Positions 58,823 to 64,000 of a stretch of DNA of 64,000 nucleotides are shown in pieces. Source of the DNA: Rhodospirillaceae bacterium. Lineage in GTDB: Bacteria; Pseudomonadota; Alphaproteobacteria; Rhodospirillales; Rhodospirillaceae. Location: NCBI GenBank assembly GCA_040219235.1, contig JAVJSV010000012.1, positions 744,001 through 808,000 of the forward strand, read 5' to 3'. Made by a program: the position numbers and the translations under genes. How positions within the stretch are numbered: the stretch's first letter is position 1; the number at the start of each line of letters is the position of its first letter. The notes beneath the pieces are model-generated. The model ran no database searches. It was given only the letters and a program-made list of their open reading frames with translations, and was not told where the DNA came from.

Positions 58823-59869
58823 ATGGTTTATCGCATTATTGTTGCTGTTGCCTGTTCACTGTTCTTTCCCGCCGCAGTGTCAGCGCAATCCCTGCCGTGG
58901 CCGCTGATTATTGGGCATCGCGGGGCGAGCGGCCTTTTACCAGAGCACACCCTAGAAGCTTATGAATTGGCAATTGCCCAAGGTGCTCATTTCATCGAGC
59001 CAGATTTGATCAGCACTAAAGATGGTGTCTTAATTGCACGACACGAGAATGAGTTGTCGGATACGACCGACGTTGCGCTAAAATTTCCCGAGCGCAAGAC
59101 AACGCGTTTGATTGATGGTCTCGAATTTACCGGGTGGTTTGCGGAAGACTTCACCCTGGCTGAAATAAAGACGCTGCGCGCAACACAGCGATTGCCGTTC
59201 CGCGATCAAAGTTTGAATGGGAAATACCTAATTCCAACGCTTGATGAAGTGCTCGCGTTGATCAAACGCGAGAGCGCTGTGCGGGGGCGTCCGGTTGGGA
59301 TTTACCCGGAAACGAAGCACCCGAGTTATCATCAAAGTATAGGGTTGGCATTAGAGCAGCCACTTTTGGGTTCACTGAGAGCTGCTGGTTTGACGCGCAC
59401 TGATGACTGGGTGTTCATTCAATCTTTTGAAGTGAAAAATCTAAAGTCACTGAATGAGGCGACTGATGTGCGCCTCGTACAGTTGCTAGGCTTTGGAACA
59501 GAGCAACCCTTTGATCAAGCAATCGCAGGAGCAAGTTTGTCCTATCAAGACATGATTACGGACAGGGGGCTTCAAAATATTGCGACCTATGCGGATGGCA
59601 TTGGGCCGTGGAAAGTGTTGATTGTGCCGCAAGACCGTGAGGGCAATCCGTTTCCAGTGACGGACCTGATTTCCCGGGCGCATGCTGCTGGTTTGGTGGT
59701 GCACGCCTACACGTTTAGAGACGAGCCCCGCTACTTGATGAAGCCTTACAATGGTGATCCGTTAGCTGAATACCGACGCTTCTTTGCTTTGGGTGTGGAT
59801 GGCGTGTTTACGGATTTTCCTGGGTCGGCGGTGGGAGTGGGTGAAATTCTGCAAATGAGACCAATATGA
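58823..59869 (+). CDS. glpQ: Periplasmic glycerophosphodiester phosphodiesterase (GlpQ-like)
   Basis: 348 residues. Signal peptide (YRIIVAVACSLFFPAAVSA). LIIGHRGASGLLPEHTLEAYELAIAQGAHFIEPDLISTKDGVLIARHENELSDTTDVA is the GDPD signature: H-R-G, E-P-D and the catalytic His. It hydrolyses glycerophosphodiesters to glycerol-3-phosphate and an alcohol; Ca-dependent in the family. GGAGAGG before the ATG. About 6.5 kb from the TonB receptor/PhoX pair; a common phosphate-scavenging theme is inference. Confidence 0.93.
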   Translation: MVYRIIVAVACSLFFPAAVSAQSLPWPLIIGHRGASGLLPEHTLEAYELAIAQGAHFIEPDLISTKDGVLIARHENELSDTTDVALKFPERKTTRLIDGLEFTGWFAEDFTLAEIKTLRATQRLPFRDQSLNGKYLIPTLDEVLALIKRESAVRGRPVGIYPETKHPSYHQSIGLALEQPLLGSLRAAGLTRTDDWVFIQSFEVKNLKSLNEATDVRLVQLLGFGTEQPFDQAIAGASLSYQDMITDRGLQNIATYADGIGPWKVLIVPQDREGNPFPVTDLISRAHAAGLVVHAYTFRDEPRYLMKPYNGDPLAEYRRFFALGVDGVFTDFPGSAVGVGEILQMRPI

Positions 59870-59930
59870 AGTGGAAGCCTGGTGTCCAAACAAATAGGCA
59901 GGCATGCTAAGCACTATTAGCGCTAATGAT

Positions 59931-60827
59931 CTAGATCAGAGAAGTTTTGTGACCAAGTTCTATGCCACCGTTCAAAGGTTTTTGAAGCATAAGAAACAGA
60001 CGGTCAAAAACAGGATTGGATGGATTGGGCGCGAAATATGGGTAAAGAACGTTGGTGTGAAAGCCTGAGCTGGTCTTTCTAAGGCGCAGAGTGTTGTCGT
60101 CAGCATGACGGTGGCCATCTAAGTCGAAAACAAATGGAAAGACATCAAATTTAGCACCATACCCAGCTGCAATGTACTCGCTTATGCGGTAATAGTGATC
60201 AGAGTTGTCTTCATGCTTTGTGATTTTGCCATATTTCTTGAGCGCATTTGGATCCTCAGTTTTATAACGTTTGAGGATGTCTGAATTACTTTCAGAATCA
60301 TAATATGCTGGCTCGGTTGCGAACAACCAGCCTCCTGGCTTCAGTGCTGAGAAGCAAGATGACAGACAAGCAACAAGGTTTTCTGCATGATGCAAGGCCC
60401 CTATTGAAATGACTAGATCTATTTCATCTTGGAGTGGCATGTCGTTGTAAGAGCCTAATACTCTTTCTATCTTTTTTGGGTTGGCGCCGAATGATTTTTG
60501 CACCAATGGCATAAGCAGTTCGACGCTTACTGGGTCATAATCGAGGCAGTAGATGTGCTGAACTTCGTCAATATTCGATAGTAAGCTGGAACACCAACCG
60601 CTACCGGCTCCAATTTCCAGAACTTTACCTTGAAAACTGTGCCCCATCACCAATTGGCTGCGGACTACGGCCGATTTACGCCACGCGTTACGTCCAGAAG
60701 TGATGAAATCATTAGCAGCTTCGGGTGTGCTGAATTTTTCTAACATTCCTTCATGAATTTTACTCTGAAGGTCTGCAGCGCCAGCGCGTGTATATAGATC
60801 CTGCGTTTCTGTCAACCAGTTGAGCAT
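59931..60827 (-). CDS. Class I SAM-dependent methyltransferase
   Basis: 298 residues. VLEIGAGSGWCSSLLSNIDEVQHIYCLDYDPVSVELLMPLV (motif I plus acidic loop), IDLVISIGALHHAENLVACLSSCFSALKPGGWLFATEPAYYDS (motifs II/III). An extra C-terminal domain after about 190 (DHYYRISEYIAAGYGAKFDVFPFVFDLDGHRHADDNTL). AT-richer than the preceding genes. Not clearly related to the 16941/37859 pair. It borders the right-end glycan-like genes, so a sugar or aglycone O-methyltransferase is possible. Confidence 0.85.
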   Translation of the reverse strand: MLNWLTETQDLYTRAGAADLQSKIHEGMLEKFSTPEAANDFITSGRNAWRKSAVVRSQLVMGHSFQGKVLEIGAGSGWCSSLLSNIDEVQHIYCLDYDPVSVELLMPLVQKSFGANPKKIERVLGSYNDMPLQDEIDLVISIGALHHAENLVACLSSCFSALKPGGWLFATEPAYYDSESNSDILKRYKTEDPNALKKYGKITKHEDNSDHYYRISEYIAAGYGAKFDVFPFVFDLDGHRHADDNTLRLRKTSSGFHTNVLYPYFAPNPSNPVFDRLFLMLQKPLNGGIELGHKTSLI

Positions 60828-61176
60828 TTGTTCACTTCATAGGTCTAGTGATTTCCTGTGCATTAGTTATCACCAACACGTAAATTGTTAGTTAAGTGTT
60901 TAGGCTTGCGGAAAATGACTAAAGCCTACCTGTATCATAGTTGCTGGGCTCTACTGCAATACCAGCAGTGTAAATAAAAGCGTGTGCCTCTTAACTCTAA
61001 TCAAAGAGCTATAATGCAGAGTATAACTTTGTATCTAAAAAATTATGCTCATCTCTGATAGATACAGTTTATATTACTGACACTAATGTTTGGATAGTTT
61101 CGCAGTATGTTCATCAATTCTTAATCGAATCTTTAAATAAAGTGCATAATCTAAATGTTTTTTATCTACCTGAAAA
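60828..61176. other. AT-rich divergent intergenic region
   Basis: 349 bp of AT-rich sequence between divergent genes; no ORF with a ribosome site, no hairpin-plus-T-run recognised. Marks entry into the low-GC right-end region. Confidence 0.5.
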
Positions 61177-62367
61177 GTGTCCTATATCGTGGCTGATGAA
61201 AAAGTATTCTATCATTTTTACGATCTCGACCACGCCCCCCCTACTTTTAATGCTGTGGTACAGATTGTTTCAGCGGAGATTGCTCGTGCTGAGACAACTG
61301 ATTGTGATCACACACACACCATTTTTGTTCCTGGATTAAATGACGGGTTTAATTGGACTAATGAATATGGAGTAGACATAAAGCGATGGAGGCTGATGAG
61401 TATATTGTTGCCAGCTCTATCACTTTATAAAACGAATACATCACACACTTTACTGCGAACTCGGGAGAATGCTAGTGAACTTGTTGATGCAGCGGGAACT
61501 TATAAATTTCCAGTTGATTATAGTGTGGATGTGTCATCTGATTGTGCACAAATTAACACACCAACGCTCAACTCTTATCTTGGCTATGGACCCAAAAGCA
61601 TAGCCGCACCTAAGAGAGCGATTGAACTGACAAAGCAACTCGTAAATCGGGTTTGTCCAGGTCAAAAGTTTATCACTATCACTGCAAGAGGCTCTGCACA
61701 TTTGCTGCAGCGTAACTCATCCCCAGAAACTTTAATCAACATAGCTAAATACATGCAACAACAAGGATACTTTGTTTTTTTTGTCCCTGACTATGATTTG
61801 GCGTTACAAGTCAGTGATAACTTTATTCCAGGTGCATACGTTGCTCGTGAAATCTCATTAAGCCTACCGTTTCGATCTGCTTTATATGAGTTGGCATCTT
61901 TAAATATTGGTGACGGAGGCACAGCGGCGCTGTCTTACTTCAATAGTAAATGTAACTACATTATTAACAACTTAAATTGGCCACATAAATCAAGAGATAT
62001 TCCAAAGTCGCTAAGGCAGCAAGGTATGGCACTTGGTAAAGGTGTAAATTACCATAACACCTTTGCTAGGTGGGTTTGGCCGTTTGATGATGCTCAAGCA
62101 ACTATTGATGCCTGTGAAGAGTTTGTCGCGTACTCTCAAGGCCGCAGTGTCGATGTAAATAAATATAAAATGAGCTTTGATGAAGTATTACTGTGCCTTT
62201 CTGAGTCTTTGGGTGCAGATGCTGTTAGTGTTATAAAATCAAAATATTCTAACAGACAAAATGGACCACTATTCATAAATCGTCAATTTAAATGGGAAGA
62301 TAAGCGCAATATGTCATATGTTATTAAAAGCGCCGATTCATCTAATAATGATTTCTCAGTCTTCTAG
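61177..62367 (+). CDS. Unrecognised protein of a probable surface-glycan locus
   Basis: 396 residues from GTG 61177 (ribosome site weak, so the true start may be later). No membrane segment or signal. CPGQKFITITARGSAHLLQRNSSPETLINIAKYMQQQGYFVFFVPDY and LYELASLNIGDGGTAALSYFNSKCNYIINN give the alternating beta-alpha and G-D-G-G loop of a GT-B or sugar-nucleotide binding fold; that is inference from layout, not a family match. Codon use is AT-rich. It may be a glycosyltransferase-like enzyme. Confidence 0.6.
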   Translation: MSYIVADEKVFYHFYDLDHAPPTFNAVVQIVSAEIARAETTDCDHTHTIFVPGLNDGFNWTNEYGVDIKRWRLMSILLPALSLYKTNTSHTLLRTRENASELVDAAGTYKFPVDYSVDVSSDCAQINTPTLNSYLGYGPKSIAAPKRAIELTKQLVNRVCPGQKFITITARGSAHLLQRNSSPETLINIAKYMQQQGYFVFFVPDYDLALQVSDNFIPGAYVAREISLSLPFRSALYELASLNIGDGGTAALSYFNSKCNYIINNLNWPHKSRDIPKSLRQQGMALGKGVNYHNTFARWVWPFDDAQATIDACEEFVAYSQGRSVDVNKYKMSFDEVLLCLSESLGADAVSVIKSKYSNRQNGPLFINRQFKWEDKRNMSYVIKSADSSNNDFSVF

Positions 62368-62491
62368 TTTATCTTTTACTAAGAACGGTCTTGTCGCTTA
62401 GATGAAATTTTGTGAGCAGGCTATTCTGGTTGTGTTCACAAACTTGCAGTATCTCAGACAAGTAGCTTGCTAGGGCTATTTTTTTGCCTTG

Positions 62492-62509
62492 GACTAATTA
62501 ATTAGTCCT
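62492..62509. promoter_or_regulatory. 18-bp perfect palindrome
   Basis: GGACTAATTAATTAGTCC, fully self-complementary, 37 bp before the ATG of the last gene. Could be an operator or, as RNA, a short-loop hairpin acting as terminator or leader. Confidence 0.5.
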
Positions 62510-62546
62510 GATTAGCGCATCTAACTTTATAGGTTTCTATAATTTT

Positions 62547-64000
62547 ATGACAGCAGTAAGCCGTATTAAACAGATTGCTGACGAATTGGTTGCAGTTGAA
62601 GCTGCTGTTGACGTCAACAAACTGAAATTTGGTGATTTAAAGCTTTGGCCTCTTGTCAGGCGCATGCATCATTTTACGCGTGGCGCAAAAGATCCAAAGC
62701 AGCCGACTTCAACTGACGAGATTAAAAACAACGCCTATTCTGATTTGAGCTTGAAGTGGACTGGATCGGAAATAGACCGTGTTGCTATAGAAGATTGGCA
62801 AAAAAGTGCAATTGACGGGCAAGTTCCTGTGGATGTCATGTTTGTCTCTCGCCTTCTTGATCATACAGATCTCGTTGATGGCCTAGCGTACAACCGGCTA
62901 TTTGATCCTTGGCTTGATCTATGCCGTGGAAAACTTAATGCGCTCAAGATTGAATTTAATGACCTAAATAAACCGCCTCCTGAAGGAAGGTTTGAACCCA
63001 CGGCCGGTTATACCTTGCCCGATTGGAATGACGAGTCCCTCTTGGATGGAATTCCGCAGAGCGTTGAAGGCTTTGATGACGTAAATAAAGTCTTTCAACG
63101 GTTCAGCGGCAGTCCCATCAATTTTTCTGCATTAACTCATCACTTGCCGCGTATCTGGTCTCGCAAAAAGACATTTTCAGATATTCTCAAACGGATAAAG
63201 CCGAAAGCTGTCTGTGTAATCTGTTATTATACGACTGATATATTTGCTTTGATTTGGGCATGCAAAGAATTGGGCGTTCCGACGATTGACGTCCAGCATG
63301 GACAGCAAGGACCCTATCATGCCCTATACAACCATTGGACACGGATTCCGAATGATGGTTACGAAGTTTTGCCTGATTTTTTCTTTTGCTGGGATGAGAT
63401 GATCCGAGATTTTCAAACTGCTCATACAATTAGCAGTCAGTATGCTCCTAATTCTCTAGTTGCAGGAAACCCTTGGATTGATTTATGGAGACGAACAGAT
63501 GCTTTTACTTTCTCACCCGAATTAAAGCGCTTCATAGATAGCTTTAAGAGTAAGGTTTCTGTGCTTGTTGGCTTGCAGCCGTATGAAACGCTTTTTCCTG
63601 ATAATATTCCTTCCGCAATGCGGTTAACACCGGATTGGATTTGGTTGCTGCGTGTACACCCACATCAGCGTCACAGAATACCGCTGATCAAAGCTTTTTT
63701 GGATTCAGCCGAGCTCAATAACTATGAAATCGATGTGGCAACACATGCGCCACTCTATCCATTGCTAAAGAACGTTTCCCATCTTGTAACAGCATTTTCT
63801 TCAATAGCATGGGAAGCACATAAATTTGGTTGCCCTGTTACGTTGACGGACCCAAGTGGTTTAGATGCCTATGACCAACAAATAACGGATGGAACTTTCG
63901 GGTATGCGATTAAGGCAAAAACTATTGTGGAATCTATCAGCAATCGGTCACGTCGAACGGAGGGCGCGGTTTTAGAAGATTCCTCAGCTGTTAATCCTGC
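62547..64000 (+). CDS. Large glycan-biosynthesis-like protein (3' end beyond window)
   Basis: At least 484 residues, open to the right edge, no stop. ICYYTTDIFALIWACKELGVPTIDVQHGQQGPYHALYNHW (GT-B-like N-terminal to linker with the V-x-x-Q-H-G-x-x-G stretch seen in capsule/CDP-glycerol-type transferases), FFFCWDEMIRDFQ, WIWLLRVHPHQRHRIPLIKAFL (phosphate/His pocket) and KNVSHLVTAFSSIAWEAHKFGCPVTLTDP (S-S-x-x-W-E-A donor-site motif). Looks like a surface polysaccharide transferase of the capsule-synthesis (KpsC/LipB-like or TagF-like) kind. Cytosolic, no signal. AT-rich. Confidence 0.7.
   Translation, partial: MTAVSRIKQIADELVAVEAAVDVNKLKFGDLKLWPLVRRMHHFTRGAKDPKQPTSTDEIKNNAYSDLSLKWTGSEIDRVAIEDWQKSAIDGQVPVDVMFVSRLLDHTDLVDGLAYNRLFDPWLDLCRGKLNALKIEFNDLNKPPPEGRFEPTAGYTLPDWNDESLLDGIPQSVEGFDDVNKVFQRFSGSPINFSALTHHLPRIWSRKKTFSDILKRIKPKAVCVICYYTTDIFALIWACKELGVPTIDVQHGQQGPYHALYNHWTRIPNDGYEVLPDFFFCWDEMIRDFQTAHTISSQYAPNSLVAGNPWIDLWRRTDAFTFSPELKRFIDSFKSKVSVLVGLQPYETLFPDNIPSAMRLTPDWIWLLRVHPHQRHRIPLIKAFLDSAELNNYEIDVATHAPLYPLLKNVSHLVTAFSSIAWEAHKFGCPVTLTDPSGLDAYDQQITDGTFGYAIKAKTIVESISNRSRRTEGAVLEDSSAVNP

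Overview
The window looks like chromosomal DNA of a free-living, probably marine or aquatic alphaproteobacterium of Rhodospirillales type. This is inferred from gene content: an overlapping metX-metW pair convergent with a methyltransferase gene, hisC-tyrA, DUF2125, DUF938, a ChaC-type cyclotransferase, an ATP-cone-less NrdA with NrdR boxes, and many CoA- and flavin-dependent catabolic genes. I see no rRNA, tRNA, IS element, integrase or CRISPR array. Most of the window is moderately GC-rich. Three stretches are clearly more AT-rich and look acquired: about 12.5-13.9 kb, 41.4-44.2 kb and 60.8 kb to the right end.

Layout. 0-9.7 kb is core metabolism: lytic transglycosylase, pseudopilin, methyltransferase, metW/metX (methionine), hisC/tyrA (aromatic amino acids), a GST, a DUF2125 protein and chaC. 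9.7-35 kb is a dense accessory catabolic region: two tandem acyl-CoA-dehydrogenase-fold flavin monooxygenases, a PEP mutase/isocitrate lyase family lyase, a thioesterase, alpha/beta hydrolases, an FAD monooxygenase, two isochorismatase-fold amidohydrolases, a class III CoA-transferase, an HMG-CoA-lyase-like aldolase, HyuA/HyuB hydantoinase/oxoprolinase subunits, a TSUP exporter, a receiver-MBL fusion and a secreted berberine-bridge-type flavoenzyme. Together these suggest ring oxidation, amide or cyclic-amide hydrolysis and CoA-dependent cleavage of an unidentified substrate.

35-41 kb holds small membrane and hypothetical genes, two tandem PAS_5-type sensor proteins with low-complexity tails (one apparently frameshifted), a methyltransferase with a Tat-like signal paired with a small protein, and an exported NAD(P)-binding protein whose 3' end is duplicated downstream. 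41.4-44.1 kb is an AT-rich two-gene module: a 725-residue GNAT-PIN-PUA-like protein overlapping an ASCH-like protein. It is the best candidate in the window for an undescribed conflict or RNA-targeting system.

44.4-54 kb carries a MobA-like nucleotidyltransferase, a polysaccharide flippase, a TonB-dependent receptor with a PhoX-like phosphatase, an orphan TRAP binding protein, a VOC protein, and a candidate dual-function small RNA (20-codon ORF, anti-Shine-Dalgarno tract, strong terminator). 54-60 kb has a histone-like/YegP-domain protein, nrdA-nrdB behind NrdR boxes, and a periplasmic glycerophosphodiesterase. The right end is AT-rich and appears to enter a surface-glycan locus; its last gene runs off the window.

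A recurring theme is two related SAM-methyltransferases (16941-18071 and 37859-39037), each next to one or two members of a family of roughly 100-residue helical proteins (three copies in the window).
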